From an uncultured Roseateles sp. (GTDB lineage: Bacteria > Pseudomonadota > Gammaproteobacteria > Burkholderiales > Burkholderiaceae), in assembly GCA_946886855.1 (NCBI GenBank), contig CAMPJJ010000091.1, positions 1 to 23,016 of the forward strand: DNA of 23,016 bases, written 5' to 3'. Position numbers and translations under genes: made by a program. Of this stretch, positions 1 through 9,743 are shown one piece after another. Position 1 is the first letter of the stretch, and every line of letters begins with the position of its first letter. The notes beneath the pieces are model-generated. The model was not told the origin of the DNA, searched no databases, and worked only from the letters and a program-made list of their open reading frames with translations.

Positions 1-1673
<1,673 letters not shown>

Positions 1674-1736
1674 ACGGCGCCCCCTGATCGCCTGGCTGGG
1701 CGGCTCTCGCCCGGCCCTCGGTGAAAACGCTGAGAA

Positions 1737-1760
1737 AAACAGCCCCGGGAGGGGCTGTTT
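1737..1760 (+). terminator. Rho-independent terminator after hppA
   Basis: A perfect 10-bp stem (1737-1746 with 1751-1760) encloses a GGGA tetraloop. The 3' arm ends in TTT and the 5' arm begins in an A-run, so it may act in both directions. It lies about 64 nt beyond the hppA stop and separates that gene from the J-domain gene. Confidence 0.8.
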
Positions 1761-1765
1761 GCGCT

Positions 1766-1793
1766 TTGAAGGCTCATGCGCTCACGGCAGAAT
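1766..1793 (+). promoter_or_regulatory. Possible sigma-70 promoter for the J-domain gene
   Basis: TTGAAG (1766-1771) and CAGAAT (1788-1793) are separated by 16 bp. Each matches four of six consensus positions. The pair sits just after the hppA terminator and about 40 nt before the J-domain start, where a promoter is needed. Weak evidence based on motif and location only. Confidence 0.3.
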
Positions 1794-1832
1794 CGGCAGT
1801 CAATAACAGAACGTCCAGGGACTCCACTCAAC

Positions 1833-2690
1833 ATGCTCAGCCAGGCCATCACGCCGCGCGATTTCGAACGCCGCCGCGAGCAATTGGCCGAGCTCCAGCG
1901 CTACCTGGCGTCGCAGGAATCCGAGTACGCGGCGTGCCGACAGCGCATGCAGCGTTTCGTGGACCGTTACGTCGCGGCGCTGGGCCCGCTGTACATGGAG
2001 CTGGACGCGCTGGAATCGCAGCTGTATTGCGCGATGCGCTACCTGCACGACGCGCTGGCCCGCAACGGGCTCGATGCCCGCGCGCCCGATTCGCCTCGCG
2101 CCACGGCGATGCCACAGCTGCCGGTGCTGCCGGCCGGCGCGCCGCTCCCGGCGGAGCCGGAAGGCGGCCTGGTGCAGGTCGGCCCACCGCCGCTGAAGAC
2201 CCTCTACCGCCGCGCCGCGAAGCGGCTGCATCCGGACCTCGCGCCGGACGATGCCGAACGCCAGCACCGGGAACGCAAGATGGCCGAGGTCAACGAGGCC
2301 TACGACGCCTGCGACCGCGAGCGCCTGGAAGCGCTGCTGCTGGCCGCCGGCGAGAGCCTGGTGAAGGTGCGCGGCGGCGATGCGGACGCGGTCATGGAAT
2401 GGCTGCGCGGCGCGGAGCGGGCGGTGCAGGGACGCTTGCGCGTCGTCCAGGCGCACCTGGCGCTGCTGAAGAGCCACACGATGCACGAGCTGGGCGAGTC
2501 GATCGAACGCGCCGAGAAGCGCGGTCTGGATCCGCTCGCCATCATGGCCAACCGCCTGCGCGCGCAGATCACCGAACGGCGCCAGGAGCTCTACATCGGG
2601 CAGCGCCTGCAGCCCGAATCCAGCATGGCCGAGGCCTTCCTGCGCCAGCGCCAGCAGCGTCTGGGCGGCGGGATCGCGGCGTCGCACTGA
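1833..2690 (+). CDS. J-domain (DnaJ-like) protein with coiled-coil flanks
   Basis: This 285-residue protein is probably a specialised Hsp70 co-chaperone. Residues 121-170 resemble a J domain: a basic helix (LKTLYRRAAKRL), the HPD tripeptide at 133-135 that stimulates DnaK ATPase in known J proteins, and then a helix with KMAEVNEAYDA. Residues 8-80 and 175-270 are charged, helical and likely coiled coil. There is no Gly/Phe region, zinc centre or membrane segment, so it is not DnaJ or CbpA itself. I chose the ATG at 1833 because the N-terminus (MLSQAITPRDF) starts the helical region; an in-frame ATG at 1776 would add 19 low-complexity residues lying over the putative promoter. The client is unknown. 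It is convergent with the lipoprotein gene. Confidence 0.8.
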   Translation: MLSQAITPRDFERRREQLAELQRYLASQESEYAACRQRMQRFVDRYVAALGPLYMELDALESQLYCAMRYLHDALARNGLDARAPDSPRATAMPQLPVLPAGAPLPAEPEGGLVQVGPPPLKTLYRRAAKRLHPDLAPDDAERQHRERKMAEVNEAYDACDRERLEALLLAAGESLVKVRGGDADAVMEWLRGAERAVQGRLRVVQAHLALLKSHTMHELGESIERAEKRGLDPLAIMANRLRAQITERRQELYIGQRLQPESSMAEAFLRQRQQRLGGGIAASH

Positions 2691-2694
2691 CGCC

Positions 2695-2718
2695 GCCTCA
2701 GCCTCAGCCTCAGCCTCA
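2695..2718. repeat. Four tandem GCCTCA hexamers
   Basis: Four exact head-to-tail copies of GCCTCA lie in the 39-bp gap between two convergent genes, immediately after the J-domain stop codon. It is a short microsatellite-like tract outside any coding sequence. Copy number may vary between strains; no function is evident. Confidence 0.85.
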
Positions 2719-2729
2719 GCCGCCGAGGG

Positions 2730-3359
2730 TCAACGCCGCCCGCGCCCTGGCGGGACTCGTGGCGACAGGGTCGCCGCCCAGGCCGCGATCTCAGGACCCA
2801 AGGCATCGACCGCGGCCGCCGTCGCCTTGACGGCACCCTCGGCATTCGACCCCGCCGGTTCCGACCGATCGAACGCGCGCTGCGTGCCGTCCTCGGCCGT
2901 CGCCATGAGCCGCACCTGCACTTCGCTGCGCGACGCGCCGGAGAAGTTCTGCAAGCTCTCCTCGAGTTCCAGCGTCACGCCGATGGTGACCTGCGGATCC
3001 GCGCCGGCGGCCACCGGCGCACGGGCGATCTGCTGGCGCATCCGCGAGGCCACGAGCACCGGCAGCGGCGCCGCCCAGCGCGCGTCGCGATACACGCGTC
3101 GCGCATACGGATCCGAATCGGCGAGCCGATACGCGATCCCGGTGCCTTGCAGCGTCTCCGCCGCGGTGACCGCCTGCAGCTCGACGCGCTTGGCCAGCGG
3201 GGCCTGCTGCGGCCATGCGGGTGCGGGACCGAGGTCCATCTGCGTCGGCGGCGGCGGACGGCTGCCGCAGGCACCCAGCGTCGCGGCAAGGGCCAGGCCG
3301 CCGAGCAACAGCGCGCGACGCATGCCGCCGGTCCGCGGGAATTCAAGGTGCTCGTTCAT
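2730..3359 (-). CDS. ABC-type transport auxiliary lipoprotein (PqiC-like, MCE system)
   Basis: A 209-residue lipoprotein of the ABC-transport auxiliary family (PqiC-like), the presumed outer-membrane partner of the MCE lipid transporter encoded just upstream. It has a signal peptide with hydrophobic core (MRRALLLGGLALAATLGAC) and lipobox LGAC; Cys31 is the predicted lipidated residue. Residues +2 and +3 are Gly-Ser rather than Asp, which by the Lol rule favours the outer membrane. The ATG at 3359 overlaps the TGA of the MCE gene as ATGA, and a GGGAG lies upstream, suggesting translational coupling. An internal ATG at residue 13 (3323) would give a more standard signal length and cannot be excluded. 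Family assignment rests on the lipoprotein features, weak sequence resemblance and strong operon context. Confidence 0.85.
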   Translation of the reverse strand: MNEHLEFPRTGGMRRALLLGGLALAATLGACGSRPPPPTQMDLGPAPAWPQQAPLAKRVELQAVTAAETLQGTGIAYRLADSDPYARRVYRDARWAAPLPVLVASRMRQQIARAPVAAGADPQVTIGVTLELEESLQNFSGASRSEVQVRLMATAEDGTQRAFDRSEPAGSNAEGAVKATAAAVDALGPEIAAWAATLSPRVPPGRGRR

Positions 3360-4318
3360 TTCTTCGCTCCCGCTTCGAAGCCTGTTTCGCCGGGTCCCGG
3401 CGCGCCGGGCGTCGGACCGAGGATCAGGCTCTGCGGCTGATCGCCGATGTTCTGCGCTGCGCGCTCCAGGGCGCGGGCGGCCGCGGACAGATCGTCCAGG
3501 ACCGCACGTTGTCGCGGCTTGTCCGAAGAGCCGACCAACGACAGCTCCACGCGCCGCAGCGTGCGCTGCATCTGCACCGCCGCGTCGCCCAGCTGATCGA
3601 TCGCCGCGGCCTTGCCCTTGTACTCGTCCGCCAGTTCGCCGCCCTGTTTCGCGAGCGTGTCGATGTTGCCCAGCGTCTGCCGTCCCGCGACCACGAGACC
3701 GTCGGTGTTCTTCACCAGGCCCGGCAGCGCCTGCGCTGTCGGGCGCAACGCCTTGATCAGTTCGTTGAGTCCCGCGGACGCTTCGTTCAGCTGTGCCAGC
3801 GTCTGGCTCACCTGCTGCTGGTTGCTGTCGCTGAGCACCTTCTGGATGCGGTCCATCGTCGCCAGCGCGCCCGCCGCGAGCTTCGGGCCCGCGTCCTGCA
3901 ACTGGTCGAGGAAGCCCGGCGCCAGTGCGATGCGTCGCGTCTGCAGCACGTTCTGCTTCGGATCCGCCGGATCCTGCCCGTCGTTCAGGTCGATGAACGA
4001 CAGCCCGGTGATGCCCTGATAGCCCAGCTTGGCCACGGTCCCGGGCGCGATCGGCGCATCGGCGTCGACCTCGATCTCCACGAGGATCTGCTTGGGCTGC
4101 GCCGGATCGAAACGGATGCTGTCGACCTTGCCGACCTGGACGCCGCGCAGCTTCACCGGCGCCTTGACGTTCAGCCCGGGCACCCCTGCCGAGGTCACCA
4201 CCGTGAAGGTCTGCGTGTCGCCGCGGTCGTCTCGGAACCAGAGGATGACCGCCACCAGCGCCGCCCCGAGCAGCAGCACGAAGAGGCCCGTGGCCAATGC
4301 ATGTGCCTTGTTTTCCAT
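3356..4318 (-). CDS. MlaD-like MCE-domain protein
   Basis: A 320-residue periplasmic substrate-binding component of an Mla-type phospholipid transporter. It has a short cytoplasmic N-terminus, one membrane anchor (about residues 9-28) and a single MCE domain (about 37-114, including VPGLNVKAPVKLRGVQVGKV and the YQGITGLSFIDL strand). A long helical region (about 150-290) follows, which in related proteins forms a needle or channel. E. coli MlaD is about 180 residues, so this belongs to the longer single-MCE class found with auxiliary lipoproteins. It follows the ATPase gene by 64 nt with AAGGAC upstream of the start, and its stop overlaps the lipoprotein start by 4 nt. Transport direction cannot be told from sequence. 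Confidence 0.93.
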   Translation of the reverse strand: MENKAHALATGLFVLLLGAALVAVILWFRDDRGDTQTFTVVTSAGVPGLNVKAPVKLRGVQVGKVDSIRFDPAQPKQILVEIEVDADAPIAPGTVAKLGYQGITGLSFIDLNDGQDPADPKQNVLQTRRIALAPGFLDQLQDAGPKLAAGALATMDRIQKVLSDSNQQQVSQTLAQLNEASAGLNELIKALRPTAQALPGLVKNTDGLVVAGRQTLGNIDTLAKQGGELADEYKGKAAAIDQLGDAAVQMQRTLRRVELSLVGSSDKPRQRAVLDDLSAAARALERAAQNIGDQPQSLILGPTPGAPGPGETGFEAGAKK

Positions 4319-4382
4319 GTGCTCGCCCGAGTCCTTGTGGTTGATCGTTGTTCGTGGGTTGGAAGGTCCGCCGACGCCGCGC

Positions 4383-5249
4383 TCAGGCAGGCATCTCGTC
4401 GCGGTGCTGCAGCGCGTCGCGGTAGCTGCGCAGGTTGTCCGCGGCGCAGCGGTCCGTGTGACCGAGGAAGAAGTTGCGGATGAACGGGTGCTTCTGCTTC
4501 ACCACCAGTTCCAGCGGCCCGTGCGCGATCAGGTGCTGGTCCGCGAGCACCGCCACGCGATCGGCGATCGCGAACAGTGTGTCCACGTCATGCGTGACCA
4601 TCACCACCGTCAGCGCCATCTCGCGCCGCAGGCTCTCGATCAGCTGCACGAAGTTCTTCGAACTGGCGGGATCGAGACCGGCCGTCGGCTCGTCCAGGAA
4701 CAGCAGTTGCGGATCCATGATCAGCGAGCGCGCCAGCGACACCCGCTTGACCATGCCGCCCGAGAGTTCCGCCGGCATCTTGATGCCGTCTTCCGGCTTG
4801 AGGCCGACCTGCTGCAGCTTGGTCATGACCAGCTCCGCGATCAGGTCCTTGGGCAGGCTCTTGAGTTCGCGCAGCGGCAGCGCGACGTTGTCGAACACCG
4901 ACAGCGCCGAGAACAGCGCGCCCTGCTGGAACAGCACGCCCCATCGGTGCCGCACCTGGGCGAGGTCGGTCGCCTCGCACTTGCCGAGCTTGTGGCCGAA
5001 GACCAGCACCTCGCCCTCGCTGGGCCGCTCCAGGCCCAGCATGAGGCGCAGCAGCGTCGTCTTGCCGCTGCCCGAGCCGCCGATGATGGCCAGCACCTCG
5101 CCCGCGGTGACTTCCAGGCTCAGGTCCTTGTGGATGCGCACGCCGCCGAGCACCGTGCCGACGTGCCGCACCTCGATCAACGGATCGCCCGGCTGGACGT
5201 TCAGTTCCTCGACGGCTTCGGCCGAGGTCGGTTCGATACATCCGCTCAT
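4383..5249 (-). CDS. MlaF-like ABC transporter ATP-binding protein
   Basis: A 288-residue ATPase powering the MCE lipid transporter. It shows Walker A GGSGSGKTT (57-65), signature LSGGM (162-166), Walker B LLFLDEP (182-188) followed by TAGLDP, and the switch His at 220 (MVTHD). The signature with Met after GG is usual in the MlaF family. The C-terminal extension (KHPFIRNFFLG and onward) is typical of MlaF, where it contacts the partner subunit. The start at 5249 forms an ATGA overlap with the permease stop. The same frame is open far upstream, but that region is coding for the permease in another frame, so the longer reading is rejected. Confidence 0.95.
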   Translation of the reverse strand: MSGCIEPTSAEAVEELNVQPGDPLIEVRHVGTVLGGVRIHKDLSLEVTAGEVLAIIGGSGSGKTTLLRLMLGLERPSEGEVLVFGHKLGKCEATDLAQVRHRWGVLFQQGALFSALSVFDNVALPLRELKSLPKDLIAELVMTKLQQVGLKPEDGIKMPAELSGGMVKRVSLARSLIMDPQLLFLDEPTAGLDPASSKNFVQLIESLRREMALTVVMVTHDVDTLFAIADRVAVLADQHLIAHGPLELVVKQKHPFIRNFFLGHTDRCAADNLRSYRDALQHRDEMPA

Positions 5250-6403
5250 GCTTTCAACCCCACGTCGGAGAACATCACCGCGAAGATCGCGTCCACGATG
5301 ATGACCACGGTGATCGCGCTCACCACCGAATCGGTGGTGCCGGTCCCGAGGCTTTCGCTGTTCGGCTTGATCCGCAGCCCGAAATGGCAGGCCACGAACG
5401 CGATCATCAGCCCGAACACCGCCGATTTGGCCAGTCCCAGCCACAGGTTGGCCACCGGCACCGCAGCCGGCAGGCCTTGCAGGAACTGCACGTAGTCCAG
5501 GCCCAGCGTCGCCCGGGCGGCGATCATGCCGCCTAGCAGCACCATGCTGCTGGTCCAGGTCATCACCAGGGGCAACGACAGTGCCAGGGCCACCATCTTG
5601 GGCACGACCAGCCGGATCGTGTGCGAGATGCCCATCACCGAGAGCGCGTCCAGCTCCTGCGTCACCCGCATCACGCCGAGCTGCGCCGTCATCGCCGAGC
5701 CGCTGCGCCCGGCCACCAGGATCGCCGCGAGCAGCGGCCCCAGCTCGCGCCAGACGCTGATCCCCAGGATGTTGATGACGTAGATGTCGGCGCCGTAGCT
5801 TTGCAGCTGCTTGGCGGTCAGGTAGGACAAGGTGATGCCGACCAGCACGCCCACCAGCGCCGTGATGCCCAGCGCCTGCGCGCCGCTGCGGTAGAGGTGG
5901 GCGGAGATGTCCTTCCACGCGATCAGGTTGGGATGACGCACCAAGGTGCCGAGGTCGCGCGTGACCTGGCCGAGCAGCGCGGTCGCGTCCAGCAGATGGC
6001 TGGCGAGGTTGAGCAGGCCCTGTCCGAACTGGCGCACGTTCTGCGCGCGCGGCGGCCGGGCCGGTTTACCCTGCTTGCTGCCCAGACGCGCGAACAGCGC
6101 CTGGAACATGTCCGCCATCGGCGCCGGCGGCCAGCGCAGGTCGTCCGGCTGGCGGCGCCCCCAGGCTTGCCACAGCAGCAGCGCGCCGGTGGGATCGAGC
6201 CGGCGCACCGCGCTGAGGTCCCAGGACACGTTGGCGGTCGGCACCTCGCCGAGTTCGCCGCGCAGCGCCTCGACACGCTCGCGCAGCGCCAGCAGCGTCC
6301 AGTCGCCTTCCAGCCGTGCCAGGATGCGTCCGCCCTCGCCGGACTCGCGCAGCAGGCGCGGTGACGGGTCGTTGACGTCGTGGTTTTCCAGAGGGGCGTC
6401 CAT
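5246..6403 (-). CDS. MlaE-like ABC permease with fused N-terminal STAS-like domain
   Basis: A 385-residue protein. Residues about 25-110 look like a STAS domain (VSWDLSAVRRLDPTGALLLW is the strand-helix around the usual phospho-acceptor site, here Thr72). Residues about 160-385 form the MlaE permease, with the family signature around 219-255 (ELGPLL, AGRSGSAMTAQLG, QELDAL). In E. coli the STAS protein is separate (MlaB); here it is fused, as in the second class of MCE operons known from Pseudomonas. It is first of four co-oriented genes. No clear Shine-Dalgarno precedes the ATG. The LytTR regulator gene ends 63 nt upstream on the same strand, so read-through is possible. Confidence 0.94.
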   Translation of the reverse strand: MDAPLENHDVNDPSPRLLRESGEGGRILARLEGDWTLLALRERVEALRGELGEVPTANVSWDLSAVRRLDPTGALLLWQAWGRRQPDDLRWPPAPMADMFQALFARLGSKQGKPARPPRAQNVRQFGQGLLNLASHLLDATALLGQVTRDLGTLVRHPNLIAWKDISAHLYRSGAQALGITALVGVLVGITLSYLTAKQLQSYGADIYVINILGISVWRELGPLLAAILVAGRSGSAMTAQLGVMRVTQELDALSVMGISHTIRLVVPKMVALALSLPLVMTWTSSMVLLGGMIAARATLGLDYVQFLQGLPAAVPVANLWLGLAKSAVFGLMIAFVACHFGLRIKPNSESLGTGTTDSVVSAITVVIIVDAIFAVMFSDVGLKA

Positions 6404-6466
6404 TGGGGTCAGAGCATAGCCGCGGGAGGCCGGTCCGGTGAACCCGGCGGACAGGAGTTCGCCCAG

Positions 6467-7372
6467 TCAGACAAGACGCTGTCGCAGACGCTCCAGATAG
6501 GTGCGGCTGCAGGGCACGCGGCTGCCGTCCCGCAGGCGGAGATGGGCGTCACCGGCCTCGGTGGGCTCGATGGCTTCGATCAGGCTCAGTCGCACCAGAT
6601 AGCCGCGATGCACGCGCACAAAAGCGGCCGGATCCAGGCGTTGCTCGAAGGCGCCCAGGCTGCTGCGCAACGGATAGTCGTGCTGCTGCCGGCGCAGGTT
6701 CACGTAGTTGCCGCAGGCCTGCACCCACTCGATCTCGTCCATCGGCAACAGGAACTCCTTGCCGAGCTTCTTCACCAGCAGGCGCTCGGGCAGCGCGGGC
6801 ACGGGCACTGGCGCCGCCGCGAGCATGGGCGTGGGCATGGGCAAGGACTTGGGAGCAGGCTCCGGCGGTTCGGCCAGCAGGCTCGCCTCGCCCTGCCAAC
6901 GCCACACGAACAAGCGGTACGCCCCGACGATCACCAGGATGAAGGCGTAGCTGCGCACGTCCTTCAAGGCTTCGTAGAACAGCTCGATCGGCCAGTTGCC
7001 GAAATCGTAGACGGCGCCCTGCGTCGCGTACGCCAGCTTGCGCAACGCGACCATGCCCAGCACATGCGCAAGACTGGTCATGAGTGCGAACAGCGCATGC
7101 CACGGCAGATGACGCCGCAGTTGGCCCCATCGCAACGGCCTGGCATCCGCCGCGCGGACGATCCAGGGGACCAGCGCCATCCAGACGAGGGCACTGGAGA
7201 ACTCCCAGACCGCCGGCTCCCAGGTCTCGAAAGACAGGCCGGCGCGACGGATGTCCAGGTTGGTCGTGATCGTGTTCGCGCCCGCCGAGCCGAGCAGCAG
7301 TCCGCTCCAGATCGCGCACTCGACCCATCGCCGCCGCTTCAGATAGATTCCCAGCCACTTGTCCTCTGTCAT
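6467..7372 (-). CDS. Membrane-anchored LytTR-family DNA-binding regulator
   Basis: A 301-residue protein with about four hydrophobic segments (17-32, 57-73, 90-112, 141-157), a Pro/Ala-rich linker (165-195) and a C-terminal LytTR DNA-binding domain (about 196-300). The LytTR signature is clear: FVRVHRGYLV at 251-260, and an earlier strand ERLLVKKLGKEFLLPMDEIEWVQACGNYV. There is no receiver domain, so it is not a classical response regulator; the membrane part may sense a signal directly. The start at 7372 is preferred because further upstream the frame runs antisense to the acyltransferase gene. It diverges from the acyltransferase with direct repeats between them, suggesting autoregulation and control of that gene. 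Signal unknown. Confidence 0.9.
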   Translation of the reverse strand: MTEDKWLGIYLKRRRWVECAIWSGLLLGSAGANTITTNLDIRRAGLSFETWEPAVWEFSSALVWMALVPWIVRAADARPLRWGQLRRHLPWHALFALMTSLAHVLGMVALRKLAYATQGAVYDFGNWPIELFYEALKDVRSYAFILVIVGAYRLFVWRWQGEASLLAEPPEPAPKSLPMPTPMLAAAPVPVPALPERLLVKKLGKEFLLPMDEIEWVQACGNYVNLRRQQHDYPLRSSLGAFEQRLDPAAFVRVHRGYLVRLSLIEAIEPTEAGDAHLRLRDGSRVPCSRTYLERLRQRLV

Positions 7373-7432
7373 GGCGGCGCAGTGTAGGCGTGCGCGGGGC
7401 TCGGGGCCCGCGCGAACGGCCCCTGGGACGCA

Positions 7433-7465
7433 GCGGGTCGTCACCGGACGGGGGCGGCTCGTCAC
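7433..7465. promoter_or_regulatory. Candidate LytTR operator: two 12-bp direct repeats, 21-bp period
   Basis: GCGGGTCGTCAC (7433-7444) and GCGGCTCGTCAC (7454-7465) differ at one base and start exactly 21 bp apart, two helical turns. LytTR proteins such as AlgR and AgrA bind paired direct repeats with about this period. Each copy matches seven of nine positions of the AlgR box CCGTTCGTC. The pair lies in the divergent gap, 42 bp before the acyltransferase ATG. Repeat and spacing are seen directly; binding is inferred. Confidence 0.55.
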
Positions 7466-7507
7466 ATTCCGTGCGCACGCCTCTCCGCAGCGACGAAGCT
7501 GCGTCTC

Positions 7508-8743
7508 ATGACTCCCACCGCCCTCTCCGCACGCGTCGCGGCCTCCAGCCCCCGCCTGACCGAACTCGACTGGCTGCGCGTCATCGCCTTCGGCCTGCTG
7601 ATCCTCTACCACTCGGGCATGTTCTACGTGAGCTGGGACTGGCACGTGAAGTCGCCGCGACTCGTCCCCGCGCTCGAGTCCTGGATGCTCTGGCTGAACC
7701 CGTGGCGCATGTCGCTGCTGTTCCTCATCTCCGGCGCGGCCACCGCGTTGATGGCGGGGCGGGCCGACGGGGCCGACGGATTGATCGCTTCGCGCAGCAG
7801 GCGGCTGCTGCTGCCGCTGCTGTTCGGCATGACGGTGATCGTCCCGCCCCAGGCTTATCTGGAGGTCGTCGAGAAACTTCACTACGCCGGCAGCTACGTG
7901 GACTTCCTGGCGCTCTATTTCCGGGCGTATCACGGCTTCTGCCGCGGCGACGACTGTCTCAAGCTGCCGACCTGGAATCACCTGTGGTTCCTGCCCTACC
8001 TGTGGGCCTACACCGTGATCGTGCTGCTGGCGTTGCGCCTGCGCGCCGTGCGCGGTCTCTTCGCCCATGCGGCATGGCGCCGGATCGTGGCTGGAGGCCG
8101 GTTGCTGTGGGTGCCATGGCTCGGGTTCGCGCTGCTGCGCCAGCATCTGCTGGAGCGCTTCCCCAGCACGCACGACCTCGTCCACGACTGGTACCAGCAC
8201 GGCGTGTACTTCGCGGTGTTCCTCCTGGGCTTCACCCTCTACGGCAGCCGCGACGATCGCCAGGGCGCCTGGGAGGCCGCGCGACGTCTGCGCTGGATCG
8301 CGCTCCTCGCGTATGTCATGGTGCAGTTGCTCTCGCAGGCGATCACCGGCGAGTGGCGCCTCGGGCACGGCGATGACTTCCCGGAGTGGCTGATCATGGC
8401 GCTGCGCGCGCTCAACGCGGGCAAGCAGTGGCTGCCGATCGTGGCGGTGCTGGGCTTCGGCAGGCAGTGGCTGGCCGACCGCGATTCGCCGTTGCTGCGC
8501 TGGCTGACGCTGGCCGTGTTCCCGTTCTATCTGGTTCACCAGACCGTGACGGTGATCGTGGGCCATCTGCTGGCGCCGCTGCAGTGGCCGTTGGCCATCG
8601 AGGCCGCCGTGCTCGTCATGACCACGGCGCTGGGTTGCCTGCTCGCCGCGCTGTTGGCCATGCGCGTGAACCTGCTGCGCCCGTGGATGGGGCTGAGCCC
8701 GGAAAGCAAAAAGCCCGGCATCTTGCGATACCGGGCTTCCTGA
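7508..8743 (+). CDS. Acyltransferase-3 family integral membrane protein
   Basis: A 411-residue polytopic protein of the acyltransferase-3 (OafA/OpgC-like) family, which transfers acyl groups to sugars, glucans or lipids at the cytoplasmic membrane. The N-terminal motif [17 protein letters not shown] contains the family's Arg-X10-His pair (Arg24, His35). About ten hydrophobic segments follow and no extra periplasmic SGNH domain is attached. Acceptor and acyl donor cannot be deduced. It is divergent from the LytTR regulator, a pairing that suggests regulated cell-surface modification. The last codons ([11 protein letters not shown]) overlap the hairpin that terminates the opposing tRNA-Pro, so the 3' end of this gene doubles as a terminator. 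Confidence 0.9.
   Translation: MTPTALSARVAASSPRLTELDWLRVIAFGLLILYHSGMFYVSWDWHVKSPRLVPALESWMLWLNPWRMSLLFLISGAATALMAGRADGADGLIASRSRRLLLPLLFGMTVIVPPQAYLEVVEKLHYAGSYVDFLALYFRAYHGFCRGDDCLKLPTWNHLWFLPYLWAYTVIVLLALRLRAVRGLFAHAAWRRIVAGGRLLWVPWLGFALLRQHLLERFPSTHDLVHDWYQHGVYFAVFLLGFTLYGSRDDRQGAWEAARRLRWIALLAYVMVQLLSQAITGEWRLGHGDDFPEWLIMALRALNAGKQWLPIVAVLGFGRQWLADRDSPLLRWLTLAVFPFYLVHQTVTVIVGHLLAPLQWPLAIEAAVLVMTTALGCLLAALLAMRVNLLRPWMGLSPESKKPGILRYRAS
8708..8738 (-). terminator. Rho-independent terminator of tRNA-Pro, inside the acyltransferase 3' end
   Basis: An 8-bp stem (8711-8718 with 8731-8738) with a 12-nt loop is followed, on the minus strand, by a T-run (complement of the A-run at 8708-8712). It begins 18 nt past the encoded CCA of the tRNA. 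The plus strand has no good T-run after the hairpin, so it favours minus-strand transcription. Confidence 0.75.
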
Positions 8744-8756
8744 TTCTTCTTATAAA

Positions 8757-8834
<78 letters not shown>

Positions 8835-8845
8835 CTAAGCCTTAG

Positions 8846-8875
8846 ATTCTATACGTAATCGAGAGCCTCATGCAA
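8846..8875 (-). promoter_or_regulatory. Likely tRNA-Pro promoter
   Basis: On the minus strand TAGAAT (8851-8846; five of six matches to the -10 consensus) lies 12 nt before the tRNA 5' end. TTGCAT (8875-8870; TTG matches) lies 18 bp further upstream, overlapping the 3' end of the MerR gene. The -10 is convincing and the -35 weak. Confidence 0.45.
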
Positions 8876-9320
8876 GCAAACTCTCTCGAATCGCCAACAA
8901 CTCGTCCCGGACCTGCTCCAGCGTGAGCTTCTCGAGCGAGACGGTGGTGTGCGCCGCGCTGTGCGCGACCTCCGCCGCCAAGGCGCGCGAGGCTTCGCGA
9001 TACACCTCGCGCTGCGCCGACGCCAGCGCTTCCGCGCGGAACTCCTGCGCGTTGGTCGAGATGTGGGTCGAGTCGATCAGCTGATTGCGTGCGCCGCTGA
9101 TCGTGAAGCCCTGGTCGTAGAGCAGATCGCGGATGCGGCGGATCAGCAGCACTTCATGGTGCTGGTAATAGCGCCGGTTGCCGCGCCGCTTCATCGGCTT
9201 GAGTTGCGTGAACTCCTGTTCCCAATAGCGGAGCACGTAGGGCTTCACGCCGCACAGCTCGCTCACCTCACCGATGGTGAAGTAGCGCTTGGCAGGGATG
9301 GCGGGAAGCTGGACGTCCAT
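8868..9320 (-). CDS. MerR-family transcriptional regulator (downstream of ihfA)
   Basis: A 150-residue regulator. The N-terminal winged helix-turn-helix (about 12-80) reads KRYFTIGEVSELCGVKPYVLRYWEQEF, then RRGNRRYYQHHEVLLIRRI, diagnostic of the MerR superfamily. The rest is a helical dimerisation region (about 95-150). It has no cysteine cluster of the metal-sensing type; the only Cys (23) is inside the HTH. This gene sits after ihfA in many proteobacteria. Its regulon is not established to my knowledge. It starts 40 nt after the ihfA stop and is probably the last gene of the translation cluster. The tRNA-Pro promoter overlaps its 3' end. Confidence 0.93.
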   Translation of the reverse strand: MDVQLPAIPAKRYFTIGEVSELCGVKPYVLRYWEQEFTQLKPMKRRGNRRYYQHHEVLLIRRIRDLLYDQGFTISGARNQLIDSTHISTNAQEFRAEALASAQREVYREASRALAAEVAHSAAHTTVSLEKLTLEQVRDELLAIRESLLA

Positions 9321-9360
9321 GGGAATCAGCGGCTCCGGCAGCAGCGGGAAGGGTCAGACT

Positions 9361-9726
9361 CTACTCGAAGTCACCACCCGAAGGCGTGTTGCCCTGGACG
9401 GCTTCTTTCAATTTGTGACTCGCATGAAACGTCACGACGTTGCGGGCCTTGATCGGGATCGCTTCGCCGGTGCGCGGGTTGCGGCCGGGTCTCGGCGCCT
9501 TGCGCCGGATGTTGAAGTTGCCGAAGCCAGACAGCTTCACTTCGCGGCCGCTGGAGAGGCTCTGATGAATGATGTCGAAGAAGGCCTCGACCATGTCCTT
9601 GGACTCGCGCTTGTTCAGGCCGAGCTTGTCGAACAACAGCTCCGCCAGCTCAGCCTTGGTCAGCGTGGGCGTCTCCAGGCTGCCGAGCAGCACGCGCGCC
9701 TGCTCCTTCAGATCGTCATCACTCAT
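9361..9726 (-). CDS. ihfA: Integration host factor subunit alpha
   Basis: A 121-residue nucleoid protein of the HU/IHF family that with IhfB bends DNA sharply at specific sites. It shows [22 protein letters not shown] (helices), the core [11 protein letters not shown], and the DNA-binding arm [15 protein letters not shown] with the intercalating Pro at about 84. It is about 20 residues longer than E. coli IHF-alpha at the N-terminus ([20 protein letters not shown]), an extension I believe is common in betaproteobacteria. It follows pheT by 17 nt, the conserved pheT-ihfA arrangement, and is surely cotranscribed. Confidence 0.97.
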   Translation of the reverse strand: MSDDDLKEQARVLLGSLETPTLTKAELAELLFDKLGLNKRESKDMVEAFFDIIHQSLSSGREVKLSGFGNFNIRRKAPRPGRNPRTGEAIPIKARNVVTFHASHKLKEAVQGNTPSGGDFE

Positions 9727-9743
9727 GGGTGTCCTCCCCTCCC

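Noticed and set aside
2695..2718. GCCTCA repeat as a CRISPR or regulatory array
   Set aside because: Units are 6 bp and contiguous with no spacers; it is a simple tandem repeat.
4383..5918. A 511-residue reading of the ATPase gene
   Set aside because: Residues before the ATG at 5249 are out-of-frame translation of the permease gene and have no ABC features.
6413..6442. Possible promoter before the MlaE-like permease (TTCACC, 18 bp, TATGCT on the minus strand)
   Set aside because: Both boxes match four of six positions only and would give a nearly leaderless mRNA; too weak to annotate.
6467..8566. A 699-residue minus-strand reading of the LytTR gene extending across the acyltransferase gene
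   Set aside because: The upstream part is a low-complexity antisense shadow of a clear acyltransferase; the LytTR protein has a sensible start at 7372.
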